Assembly: GCF_000313755.1 (NCBI RefSeq)
Contig: NZ_AMZB01000121.1
Location: 1 to 64,000, forward strand
Length of the DNA: 64,000 nucleotides
DNA from: Pseudomonas nitroreducens TX1
GTDB lineage: Bacteria > Pseudomonadota > Gammaproteobacteria > Pseudomonadales > Pseudomonadaceae
Reading direction: 5' to 3'
Position 1 is the stretch's first letter; each line of letters starts with the position of its first letter. A model generated the notes under the pieces. It saw nothing but the letters and a program-made list of their open reading frames with translations. It had not been told where the DNA came from and did not search any database. This document shows positions 52,042 through 59,761 of the stretch, piece by piece. The translations under genes and the position numbers were made by a program.

Positions 52042-52992
52042 TCAGATTAGGTCTGCCAATGTCAGACCATTCTTGACGCTGTATCCAGACAAACAGCCTT
52101 CGAGGCACACGTCCGCCATGTCGCACCGTTTGGATTGACTTTCGCAGGGTGAGTCGTAGGCCATATGGGGGGCTCTGAAGAACTCTCCAGCACGCAGCCG
52201 TTTGGCTACAACGCGGGCGAAGTCGAGGGCCTCCTCTATGTCAGCTGCCGTCCGCTTCACCCAGGTAACCGGGTGCCAGATGGCGTTTACAACTTGTTCG
52301 GAGTCCGGCTTCGAGATATTCGGCTTCCGCCCTGAGGCAAAGCCGCATAGCTTCGGTTCCTTGATTCCCAACTGAGCACAAGCCAGTTTCACGGCAAGCC
52401 AGTAGTAGGTCAGCTGCAGCGAGTAGCGTGCAAACATCTTCCCTTCTGGTTGTGCCGCGGTTTTCCAGTCCAGGATCACCACGTCGCCTACATCAGCCAA
52501 CATCTTCCCGCTAGGGTCGAAGATAGGCCTGGTGCATTCACCGACGAAGTCGATTACTAGCTTGATGAAGACTCGGTCAGCGATTTTCATCCTGAACTCC
52601 CCTTCGATAATCAGAGGCTTGAGCCCAAGATTACGGAAGTAAGCAGGAAAGCCTGATGCCAATTGTTTACCGATCACCTCAGCCGTTTCCCGAGACTTTG
52701 ATTTAGCCATGCTGATGAGCTTGCCCGACGATGACTCGTCAAACTTGCTCATGAACGAATTAGCCATTTCATCGTCCGAGATATACCCCTTAATGAAACC
52801 CTCAATCACCCAGTGCAAGGCAGTGCCAAACAGCAGGTTAAGTGGAGTCGCTTGGGGGGTTACACGAGCTCGGTAGTATCCCAACAGTCGTGTGCAAACC
52901 ATGGCTTTCATGATTTGCGTAGGAGACAGCGTTATTTCTTCAGATTCCGGGACCGGATTGAAGATGTAGTGAGGATTCACGAACGAAGTCAT
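52042..52992 (-). CDS. Cas4/RecB-like PD-(D/E)XK nuclease with Fe-S cysteines
   Basis: 316 residues. LSPTQIMKAMVCTRLLGYYR near residue 22 gives the first Cys, and the C-terminal CESQSKRCDMADVC gives three more, the 4Fe-4S pattern of Cas4 and AddB nucleases. VILDWKTA near residue 173 supplies the catalytic Asp and Lys; YSLQLTYYWLAV is the QxxxY motif. No CRISPR genes are present, so this is probably a plasmid or phage-type exonuclease for DNA processing. Confidence 0.82.
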   Translation of the reverse strand: MTSFVNPHYIFNPVPESEEITLSPTQIMKAMVCTRLLGYYRARVTPQATPLNLLFGTALHWVIEGFIKGYISDDEMANSFMSKFDESSSGKLISMAKSKSRETAEVIGKQLASGFPAYFRNLGLKPLIIEGEFRMKIADRVFIKLVIDFVGECTRPIFDPSGKMLADVGDVVILDWKTAAQPEGKMFARYSLQLTYYWLAVKLACAQLGIKEPKLCGFASGRKPNISKPDSEQVVNAIWHPVTWVKRTAADIEEALDFARVVAKRLRAGEFFRAPHMAYDSPCESQSKRCDMADVCLEGCLSGYSVKNGLTLADLI

Positions 52993-53061
52993 GTAATCAC
53001 CTTTTCAGGCGCACACGACTACCCGAGGGCAACGTGTCGCCCTCGTGGGTTCTTGAATGGA

Positions 53062-53202
53062 TTAGAAGTCTACGACTTCAGGTTCCTTTTCAGGTTGGTC
53101 ATCTTCTCCCTTGAGAAAACGCTCGCGCGCTTTTTCGAGGGCTTCTCCTTCTGGTTGTTCCCACAAGGAAGGTGCGTTGAGAAGTTCAACTTGGCCTGAC
53201 AT
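53062..53202 (-). CDS. 46-residue acidic protein
   Basis: From ATG 53202 with a perfect GGAGGAAATACC context, identical to the DUF3150 gene's. Glu/Asp-rich C-terminal half (LKGEDDQPEKEPEVVDF). It precedes the Cas4-like gene and may be its partner. Preceded by leader G. Confidence 0.6.
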   Translation of the reverse strand: MSGQVELLNAPSLWEQPEGEALEKARERFLKGEDDQPEKEPEVVDF

Positions 53203-53265
53203 GGTATTTCCTCCTATATCCCCGCTGCACCGGGAATAAGCTCACGAAGAGTTCCCGTGCAGGGG
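53203..53265 (-). ncRNA. structured leader G (upstream of 46-residue gene)
   Basis: CCCCTGCAC-GGGAA ... TTCCC-GGTGCAG-CGGGG forms a long interrupted stem immediately before GGAGG. Resembles leader F. Confidence 0.6.
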
Positions 53266-53686
53266 TAAGCGCTAGCGCTGGAGGTGTGCCTTGAAATGGG
53301 TCGCGTGAGAACACACTGACCTATATGGCGGTGAGATACACGTTCCTGGTGACACATCTACCCAGCTGAGTTCAGCAAGGGACGTGCCTGGTATCTCGAG
53401 GATGTGGACAGGTCAGAAGACCGTCCGATTTGTTCCAACGATGTCTGTGCTCACCGGACTCGAGTTCGAGTTTCGATTAGCACCCCGGAAAACCTCAGTG
53501 AGTTCACTGACGTAGTCTGGGTTTGCTCTTTCAAAGAGAAAGGCAATTAGGACGCCACATTTTTATCTGACCCCCTCCCCTCTCGTCAAGTGATCTTGAT
53601 GAATTCGATTCCACCGCTCCTATCTCAGTTTCGCATGCAAAAAAAACCCCAGACCAGCAAAACGCTGGACTGGGGTTCTTGTGCGC
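53266..53686. other. 421-bp intergenic region with promoter and palindrome site 3
   Basis: No gene is supported. On the minus strand a sigma70-like promoter TTGACG-16 nt-GATAAA lies at 53589-53562, pointing to the 46-residue gene. Site 3 of the GCATGC palindrome (TTTCGCATGCAAAA, one mismatch) is at 53629-53642, just upstream of that promoter, so a bound protein could control it. Confidence 0.5.
53641..53680 (-). terminator. rho-independent terminator of the Toprim gene
   Basis: AACCCCAGTCCAGC-GTTTT-GCTGGTCTGGGGTT followed by TTTTT on the minus strand, 7 nt after the stop at 53687. Strong stem and U tract. Confidence 0.9.
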
Positions 53687-54925
53687 TCACGCGCAGGCCT
53701 TTTCCAAGCCGGTCACTACGGCTGGCTTGAATCCGACGAAGGCGCCACCGTCACAGGCTTTCGCCCGAAGAAGGTGGAACCGCTCAGGTAACGGCTGATC
53801 AAGGACCTTCTCCGCCACGATGATGTCTTCCCAGTCCTGGCCCTTGGCTCCAGGAACGTGGATCACATCAGGCAGCATGAGGGCAACCTCGAAACCCTTG
53901 CGCGTCAGCTCAACAAAGAGCTTCCAGGCGTAGGTTTGACCATCACCATGCTTCCCACGCGCTTCGTTGTACGGGTCGTTATCTGACCAGATAACGACTC
54001 GGTCGAACTCAGCGCGATCGACATGCAATGTCGCCAGAGTGGTACAGGCATGCGCCACTCGAACAGACTCACCAGTGGCTAGGTGGATCGACCATCCTTT
54101 CTCTACGCCTTCGGTCACATGCAGCGTCCTGCAACCTTCGACGTTAGCTACTCGGATCGAGGAACCATTGAAACCCGACAACGGGGAATCGATCTTCTTC
54201 ACTTTCGACACACCATCCAGCTTATGTCCATCCGGGGTCAGGTAGATCTTGTGGACGTTCACCACACGACCTGTCCTGCTCCGGAATGCCGACACAATGG
54301 CCGGGAAGCGACCGATGCATTCCTTTACCTTCTCGCCTCCTTTCGTACGAGTTTCGTAATACTCGAGGGCAGGATGGAATTTCACGTCACCGATGTTGCT
54401 ATTGAGCGGGATACCGCGGTGTTGAAAGTACAGACGGCCAGGTTCAGCAGCTGGATCGGTCAGCTCGAGTAGACCGCGAACGGTCCTCAGGTGCTTTTCC
54501 TTTCTCTTCTGCTCATCCTCCGGGCTGATACCACGCCGTTCACTGACCACTACAGGAGTGATCTTGCGGGTGTGGTTATGGCCGGCTGTGAGCGCGTTTC
54601 TGACCTTGAACATTACGTCGGTATAGTCTCTACCGACGCCGTCCAGGATCAGCAGGCTGATCGGATCACGGCCTCCGTCCTGCAAGCAGGAGCAGATTGC
54701 CCGATCTTCATAGCCAGCCTTGTTTGAAAACCTGAAGTCGTCTTTCCCTCCACCATTCCGGTGACGGTTTGGGAAAGGGCAGTCGACCAGGTGTCCATGG
54801 TTCTTGAGCGCTTCATCAAACGAGCTGGTCATACGTGGGATCACGTTTAGCCAGCCGCCATTCTGCTTCACCAGATCCAGGACTTCTTCAGACAGTTTCG
54901 GGCGATTATTGTCTTGACGATCCAT
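53687..54925 (-). CDS. Toprim/primase-like protein
   Basis: 412 residues. An N-terminal Cys/His cluster (HLVDCPFPNRHRNG ... AICSCLQDGG) resembles the CHC2 zinc finger of DnaG-like primases. The C-terminal part has VTEGVEKGWSIHLATG (Toprim Glu) and FDRVVIWSDNDPYNE (Toprim DxD). This is the layout of plasmid and phage primases. It may prime the lagging strand during replication or transfer. ATG 54925 with GGAGG. Confidence 0.75.
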   Translation of the reverse strand: MDRQDNNRPKLSEEVLDLVKQNGGWLNVIPRMTSSFDEALKNHGHLVDCPFPNRHRNGGGKDDFRFSNKAGYEDRAICSCLQDGGRDPISLLILDGVGRDYTDVMFKVRNALTAGHNHTRKITPVVVSERRGISPEDEQKRKEKHLRTVRGLLELTDPAAEPGRLYFQHRGIPLNSNIGDVKFHPALEYYETRTKGGEKVKECIGRFPAIVSAFRSRTGRVVNVHKIYLTPDGHKLDGVSKVKKIDSPLSGFNGSSIRVANVEGCRTLHVTEGVEKGWSIHLATGESVRVAHACTTLATLHVDRAEFDRVVIWSDNDPYNEARGKHGDGQTYAWKLFVELTRKGFEVALMLPDVIHVPGAKGQDWEDIIVAEKVLDQPLPERFHLLRAKACDGGAFVGFKPAVVTGLEKACA

Positions 54926-55065
54926 AGCTACCTCCAAAAACGAGACAGCCATGTCCCCTAAGGGATTGGCTTGCCCTTAGGGTGGGATTTGCGCGAGCGC
55001 GAGTTTTTAAAGAGCCCATCTGCAGAGTTCTGCGGACGGAACCTTCTCCATACTTCCGAGCGGAA

Positions 55066-55079
55066 TTTCGCATGCGAAA
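55066..55079. promoter_or_regulatory. 14-bp perfect palindrome TTTCGCATGCGAAA (site 4)
   Basis: The only fully symmetric copy. It lies 141 nt upstream of the Toprim gene start. Confidence 0.75.
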
Positions 55080-55154
55080 GTTGGCGGAAAGATCACCGTC
55101 AACGCTAAGGATGGCTCTAGGGGAAATCAAGGACTCTAAGTCCACAAAAGCAGA

Positions 55155-55184
55155 AAGGCCCGACGCCGTGAAGCGCCGGGCCTT
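55155..55184 (-). terminator. terminator after the 45-residue gene
   Basis: AAGGCCCGGCGC-TTCACG-GCGTCGGGCCTT on the minus strand, followed by TCTGCTTTTG. Confidence 0.7.
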
Positions 55185-55200
55185 GCTGTTTGTTCCGTCG

Positions 55201-55249
55201 AGGGCACCTCTAATGCTACCGGTGGGGCGGGTAGCATTAGGGGTGCCCT
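55201..55249. repeat. 20-bp inverted repeat
   Basis: AGGGCACCTCTAATGCTACC pairs with GGTAGCATTAGGGGTGCCCT around an 8-nt loop, with one G-T pair. It starts 23 nt after the stop of the 45-residue gene. It is too long and lacks a U tract for an ordinary terminator. Confidence 0.7.
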
Positions 55250-55272
55250 AGACAAAGTCATAGGGCACATGA

Positions 55273-55410
55273 TCAGCAATCAACGCCGGCGGCTGCAAAC
55301 GCAGCGCAACGGTCGTGGTTAGCCTTCGTCACAGCGTTACGCGCATCATCTCCCTGGAACAGGAAGAGAGCTGCAGTAACGGCAATGGCAAAAGTGAATG
55401 CATATTTCAT
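55273..55410 (-). CDS. 45-residue exported protein
   Basis: From ATG 55410 with a GAGG site. Signal peptide (MKYAFTFAIAVTAALFLF), then a 25-residue acidic/basic tail with two Cys (ANHDRCAAF ... GVDC) that could form a disulfide. Function unknown. Confidence 0.5.
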   Translation of the reverse strand: MKYAFTFAIAVTAALFLFQGDDARNAVTKANHDRCAAFAAAGVDC

Positions 55411-56016
55411 GGTGTGGTCCTCAATGTGAATTGAGACGACCACTACCCTCCCGAAGGCGATGTGGATCGCCCAAGGGGTCGAGTGAGATAGCTTTGGAAA
55501 CAGTCTGCGACGGGATAGCGAATGATGAGGCCAAGGGGGCACACACCAAACACCAAACCGAGCGAATGTCACCACAACGCAGCAACTAGCTCAGCAAAAT
55601 GGCGAATGGATGTGTTCACACCAAAACGCGAAATCGCAGAGATGAGTCCATTACGAACCCACTCAACACTGACTTGTTAAAGAACGGTGGTACGGGTTGA
55701 GCTCGATGAGCAAGATGCAATGCACCTGGAACATCGAAACGATGAACCAGGAGAAAAGCACCAGGTTCATCGCAAAGCAGGTGATCAGAACGACGACTGA
55801 GTTCAGTCGTTGAACCAATCTCCCACCAAAACCCTTGAATACAAGAGTTGGGGCGGGGTGTGATCAGCTATCAGTGAGTTCACCGACAGCGGGAGATCAC
55901 GAGAAAACGCCCTCACGATAGGTCTGGAAAACACGCCATTCAAGTACACGGTGTCCTGAAATGAAAAAGGCGCCTCAGTTGCCTGAAGCGCCTTTAGATT
56001 GTGGATCTGGCGGTCG
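55411..56016. other. 606-bp noncoding region with several inverted repeats
   Basis: No gene is supported. Notable dyads: CGATGAACC ... GGTTCATCG (55740-55772) and the palindrome ACGACTGA-GT-TCAGTCGT (55793-55810). Direct AT/GC-mixed repeats around gatcagc/gagttcac follow. The region lies beside parAB and could be a centromere or origin segment, but no iterons or DnaA boxes were clearly seen. Confidence 0.4.
55964..55995 (-). terminator. rho-independent terminator of the parAB operon
   Basis: AAAGGCGC-TTCAGGCAACTGAG-GCGCCTTTTTC on the minus strand, 21 nt after the parB stop, with a U tract. Confidence 0.85.
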
Positions 56017-57150
56017 TCAGTTGGTCTCGGCCATCGCTGCTACGCTGACGATCTCAATCTGATCTACCTTAACCAGCTTCTGCTGTTGGCTTCCACCGAC
56101 CAGCAATACGGTCCAGGCTTTGGAGGGATCATCGTGGACGCGATCGTTGGCCAGATATCCATTTACGATCGTGTCGTCCAAGGCCACGCGGATTCCAATT
56201 ACCTGCCGGTCCGCGGTGATGGGGGTATACCCCTTCCCGTTTGCCTTTTTGGCAGCTGCAGGGGCCGGAGCTGCTTGAGCCCCATTTATCGGCTGGCTTT
56301 GGGGCGCTTGTGGTGGCTGATGACCGCTGCCATTGACCGGCACATCTTTCCCTGCCGGTTTAGCATGCGAAACCGGGACTTGATCGGGAGACGCAGGCGG
56401 AGGTGGGGGAACTTCCGCCCCCTTCCCTGCCTCTTTACCACCTACTGGCTTACCCTTCGCTAGCCGAACGGCATCACGCACCAATTGACGGCTGATCGAT
56501 CCTTCCGCATTAGCTTTTTCGATGAAAGCGTTGAAGGTCTCCGGCTGGAGAGTCTTCAACTGCTTCATTTCGCGCAATACCTCCGGGTCCGAAGTAATCC
56601 CAAACTTGATGAGGTCAACCAGCTCCCCTGGCAGATCCGCAAAGCCCAAATGGATCGATACATAGGACTCGCTTCGGCCGAGATATTTGGCGATGGCCTG
56701 GTTGCTCAAATGCTCACCCGCTGCCTTTGCTTCTGCTTTAGCGTCAGCAATTGCACGGCCCATCTCGTAAGGATTCAGACCTTGGCGCTGATCGTTTTCG
56801 ATAACTTGGGCGAGAATGCCCTTGGCCTTCGAACGTTGCTTTGCATCGACGATTGCCTTTAGTTTGAAGCCCGGACGAAGCACCGCAGCAGCGTAGCGCC
56901 GGCCACCCATTTTTAGTGGGTACTTTCCAGTGTTTGGGTCTTTGGGCCCAACAATGATCGCTGTTTGCTGCCCTTCTTCGTCAAAGCTAGCAGCGAGTTC
57001 CTCAATGTCTTTGAAGTCCTTTCGGACCTGAGGTTTGACCTCAATCTGGTCAACGGTCAGCAGAATGACCTGATTTTCTTGCGAGGCATCAGCGAGATCG
57101 GTGAGATCCTTCAACCGCTGCAGGCTCGACATATCAAGGCTTTTGACCAT
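56017..57150 (-). CDS. parB: ParB/KorB-like centromere-binding protein
   Basis: 377 residues. The N-terminal ParB domain has EVKPQVRKDFKDIEELAASF and GGRRYAAAVL (ParB GERRxRA box variant) and NDQRQGLNPYEMG. A helix-turn-helix follows (SNQAIAKYLGRSESYVSIHLG). A Pro/Ala-rich linker of about 80 residues leads to a C-terminal beta domain (VRVALDDTIVNG...), an arrangement like KorB. Its start overlaps the parA stop by one base (TAATG). It is the best candidate to bind the recurrent TTTMGCATGCKAAA sites. Confidence 0.87.
   Translation of the reverse strand: MVKSLDMSSLQRLKDLTDLADASQENQVILLTVDQIEVKPQVRKDFKDIEELAASFDEEGQQTAIIVGPKDPNTGKYPLKMGGRRYAAAVLRPGFKLKAIVDAKQRSKAKGILAQVIENDQRQGLNPYEMGRAIADAKAEAKAAGEHLSNQAIAKYLGRSESYVSIHLGFADLPGELVDLIKFGITSDPEVLREMKQLKTLQPETFNAFIEKANAEGSISRQLVRDAVRLAKGKPVGGKEAGKGAEVPPPPPASPDQVPVSHAKPAGKDVPVNGSGHQPPQAPQSQPINGAQAAPAPAAAKKANGKGYTPITADRQVIGIRVALDDTIVNGYLANDRVHDDPSKAWTVLLVGGSQQQKLVKVDQIEIVSVAAMAETN
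56359..56372. promoter_or_regulatory. 14-bp palindrome TTTAGCATGCGAAA (site 5, inside parB)
   Basis: Within the linker codons of parB, encoding Ser-His-Ala-Lys-Pro. Same as site 2. Confidence 0.7.
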
Positions 57151-58052
57151 TAGTTAATCCCCACTTTTTTCGCGCGTGCTTTGCTCTTGGTTGCGAGCGC
57201 TTTGGTTGGCGTCTTGGCAACCGGAGTGGTCACAGCCGGCTTCACTTCTACCCCCGCCAGGTGTGCCATTTCCTCCATCAATTTTCTCATCTCTTTGCCT
57301 GCTTCACGGTCAGCCCCCGCGCGCCGCAACGTCCAAACGGGGCGGCACTGCTTCAACGCTTTGTCGATAGCCCCTTTGATGGAAAGGCTGCTCTGAAGGA
57401 TCTTAGGCCCAACGACCTTACGAAGGTCCTCAAGGGACTCTCGGTGATCTTCCAGCCGAGTATTGAATTTGTTGCAGATGATCCCGGTTGGAGAGATTCG
57501 GGTGCCCATCTGCGGGCCAACCATGTCGAAGGTCTCGATCAGCGAGATCACACCATCAACGGCAAAAGCTGCCAGTTCTACCGGGACAAAAATGTGATCG
57601 GAGATTACGGAGGCCGCAATCATCCGAACTCCGTTAGTCGGCGGCGTGTCGATGATTATGTAGTCGTAGTCTTCTGCCAGCTTCTGGATGTGCTTGGCGA
57701 AGTTCGGCACTACAGACAAGCCCATTTGCTCTACCGAGCTCAGTGCGTCGTCCTTGTTAAGGGCGTAGATCAGGTCAATGCCGAGCTCAGTTTTGAGCGG
57801 CTGAAGATCTGGCAGCTCTTCCTGGAACAGGTAGGCACTACGGAGGCCACCGACACGTCCATCGCGAGAGAAACGGCTCGAGAAGTTACCCTGAGCATCG
57901 AGGTCGATCCCCAGCACTCGATAACCCTCTTCAACCAGGTACAACGCCCAATGGAAATCAATGGTTGTTTTGCCAACGCCGCCCTTCTGGTTCGTTACCG
58001 AGTGAACGTCGGCGGGTTGCTTTCTCTTCTTAAACGGGACGACGACGGCCAT
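57150..58052 (-). CDS. parA: ParA partition ATPase
   Basis: 300 residues from ATG 58052, with AAGGAG 7 nt before it; the longer frame to 58103 has no such site. The deviant Walker A QKGGVGKTTI is near residue 23, Walker A' LGIDLDAQGNFSS near 56, and DYIIIDTPPTNG is Walker B. There is no long N-terminal DNA-binding domain, so it is a type Ib-sized or intermediate ParA. The basic tail (KSKARAKK) may bind DNA. Confidence 0.93.
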   Translation of the reverse strand: MAVVVPFKKRKQPADVHSVTNQKGGVGKTTIDFHWALYLVEEGYRVLGIDLDAQGNFSSRFSRDGRVGGLRSAYLFQEELPDLQPLKTELGIDLIYALNKDDALSSVEQMGLSVVPNFAKHIQKLAEDYDYIIIDTPPTNGVRMIAASVISDHIFVPVELAAFAVDGVISLIETFDMVGPQMGTRISPTGIICNKFNTRLEDHRESLEDLRKVVGPKILQSSLSIKGAIDKALKQCRPVWTLRRAGADREAGKEMRKLMEEMAHLAGVEVKPAVTTPVAKTPTKALATKSKARAKKVGIN

Positions 58053-58080
58053 TTGTGGCTCCTTATCTGAGATGGGAACC

Positions 58081-58108
58081 ACTCTAACCGCATTGCTACC
58101 CAATTCAA
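58081..58108 (-). promoter_or_regulatory. sigma70-like promoter of parAB
   Basis: TTGAAT (58108-58103), 16 nt, TAGAGT (58086-58081) on the minus strand, giving a leader of about 20 nt that includes the ribosome binding site. Confidence 0.5.
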
Positions 58109-58157
58109 GTCAAAATGTCTGCTTTGCGAAAATAAATCTATTGGGAAGCTGCAATGC

Positions 58158-58189
58158 AAAAGGGGAAGGATTCTCACCCCTCCCCTTTC
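58158..58189 (-). terminator. terminator of the coiled-coil lipoprotein gene
   Basis: AAAGGGGA-loop-TCCCCTTTT on the minus strand, 40 nt after the stop at 58228. Confidence 0.65.
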
Positions 58190-58195
58190 GCTTGA

Positions 58196-58209
58196 TTTCG
58201 CATGCTAAA
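58196..58209. promoter_or_regulatory. 14-bp palindrome TTTCGCATGCTAAA (site 6)
   Basis: Lies 88 nt upstream of the parA promoter -35 and 19 nt after the lipoprotein gene stop, in the gap between the two genes. Confidence 0.75.
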
Positions 58210-58227
58210 CCAGCTTCTGGTTAACCC

Positions 58228-59637
58228 CTACATCGCCACCTCTTGTGGATGCACAGTGGCGTGGTTGGTATTGGTTGTACGGTTTAGGAAATCCACGCGT
58301 CGAGCGGCGGCCAGCTTGTCGTAGAACCGACCCATGTAGAGGTAGAAAGAACCATCCTTGTGAACCGGCTCGTAGTCATTGATCCCATAAGCCTCCAGAT
58401 AGCGCTGAAACTTCTTCCAGCTCCCCTCGTCCTTGTAGACGTATAGGACGTCGTAGATCATCCGAGATTTTGGTGCTACTACGATTGGAGCCGGGCTCTG
58501 AACTGCGGTTGTCACCGGTCCACCTGCAAGCATTGCACTGCCGGTGTCGGAGCCCCGCTGAATTACAACTGGCGAAATCCTCGGTTCGAACTTGCTGACC
58601 GTGGCGATCGCCTCTTGTTTGACTGGGGCAGCAAAGGGTTTAGCAAGTGGTTTTTGTTGGGGTGGATCTGCCTTCACAAAGGTGGTGGGTTTCTCGCCAT
58701 AAGAGCCAGCGTACACTGCACGGCCAGTCACTACTGGCGCAACTACGCTAGCCTTGATGATCTCAGAGCCAGCGGTAATCCCAGCGACCTCAGTCCGCGC
58801 CCTGGTGGTGATCTCGGTTTTTTCCTTAGCCAGCCTCGCCTTGATTTCAGCGATTCGGGCTTCAGTCTTGGCATCAGTACCGGGTTCATTGGCGCTAGCA
58901 ACCGCAATTGGAGCTTGTAGCTGCTTAGATAGCTCGGCCAACCTCTGATGTTCTTTCTGGGCCTGAGCGAGGCTCGCTTCCAGACCAGCAAGCTGTCCCT
59001 TCACTTCCGAGATTCGGGCGTTGATCTCCTCAACGGTCAGTGCTGCCTTGCGCTCAGCTTCGGCATTCGCCACGGCCATAGCGAATCGTTGCTTTTCCAA
59101 CGTACGTGCACTTTCCGCTTTCTCGGCCGCTGCTTTGGCTTGCAGAGTGGCGGTGTTGGTCCTCAATTGTTCGATTTCAGCCGCTGCCCGTGTTTCTGCT
59201 TCGAGGACAGCCCGATCACGGTCGTTCTCAATGATGGACTGACGGATTGTTGCCTTGGACTTCTCTTCTGCTACGCGAGCTTGTGAAGCCTGGGTTGCAG
59301 CTTGAAATTCCTGCATGCGACCGGCTTCAGTAGACGGGGCATGGCCGGAGTTGATGTCCTGCTCATATGCAGTAGTAGACAGCGATGCTTCAAGGGCCTT
59401 CTTCTGGCGTTCAAGCGAGTCGATCTGATCTTTGAATTCGTTCAGCCGCCGCATGTAGAGGATCTGAGACTCGGTGTACTTCTGCCCACCAAGGCTGTCC
59501 TGCATGCGCTGATCGTATTGAGACGTTGGCTCGATCGTCGCCAGCTCTGCCGGCTCATGTGTAGAGCTGCAGCCGGACAACACCGCGGCCAAGGCTATGG
59601 CCAGCAGGGTAGGAACCGGAAATGGTCGGTTTAGCAT
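58228..59637 (-). CDS. coiled-coil lipoprotein with SPOR-like end
   Basis: 469 residues from ATG 59637. The lipobox LSGC lies after the signal peptide. Residues 60-290 form a long Ala/Glu/Lys/Arg coiled coil, a Pro/Ala/Val linker follows, and the C-terminal 75 residues (MIYDVLYVYKDEGSWKKFQRYLEAYG) resemble a SPOR-type repeat. A cell-envelope anchor or spacer role is inferred, perhaps linked to the pilus or chemosensory array. A GCATGC palindrome overlaps its start codon. Confidence 0.68.
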   Translation of the reverse strand: MLNRPFPVPTLLAIALAAVLSGCSSTHEPAELATIEPTSQYDQRMQDSLGGQKYTESQILYMRRLNEFKDQIDSLERQKKALEASLSTTAYEQDINSGHAPSTEAGRMQEFQAATQASQARVAEEKSKATIRQSIIENDRDRAVLEAETRAAAEIEQLRTNTATLQAKAAAEKAESARTLEKQRFAMAVANAEAERKAALTVEEINARISEVKGQLAGLEASLAQAQKEHQRLAELSKQLQAPIAVASANEPGTDAKTEARIAEIKARLAKEKTEITTRARTEVAGITAGSEIIKASVVAPVVTGRAVYAGSYGEKPTTFVKADPPQQKPLAKPFAAPVKQEAIATVSKFEPRISPVVIQRGSDTGSAMLAGGPVTTAVQSPAPIVVAPKSRMIYDVLYVYKDEGSWKKFQRYLEAYGINDYEPVHKDGSFYLYMGRFYDKLAAARRVDFLNRTTNTNHATVHPQEVAM

Positions 59638-59643
59638 GCGAAA
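59630..59643. promoter_or_regulatory. 14-bp palindrome TTTAGCATGCGAAA (site 7, over a start codon)
   Basis: The ATG of the lipoprotein gene (59637-59635) lies inside it. Binding here could block translation start or transcription elongation. Confidence 0.75.
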
Positions 59644-59717
59644 TTTACCTTGAGGCCCAATGCACCCCGCGAGCAACGCGGTCAAAAGAAGGCAGGGCCA
59701 TGAAAATGGCTTTCTGA

Positions 59718-59745
59718 CTAAATAGTGGGAGGGGAGTGCTCAATA
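59718..59745 (-). promoter_or_regulatory. GCAC-N8-CACTATT promoter-like motif before the lipoprotein gene
   Basis: GCAC (59739-59736), 8 nt, CACTATT (59727-59721) on the minus strand, about 84 nt upstream of ATG 59637. Confidence 0.65.
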
Positions 59746-59761
59746 TCGGGAGTGAGGCCAA

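Larger units (their letters stand above)
54926..55272. other. 347-bp intergenic region with palindrome site 4 and two hairpins
   Basis: No gene is supported. It holds the perfect palindrome TTTCGCATGCGAAA (55066-55079), a terminator (55155-55184) and a 20-bp hairpin (55201-55249). The promoter for the Toprim gene is expected here. Confidence 0.5.
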
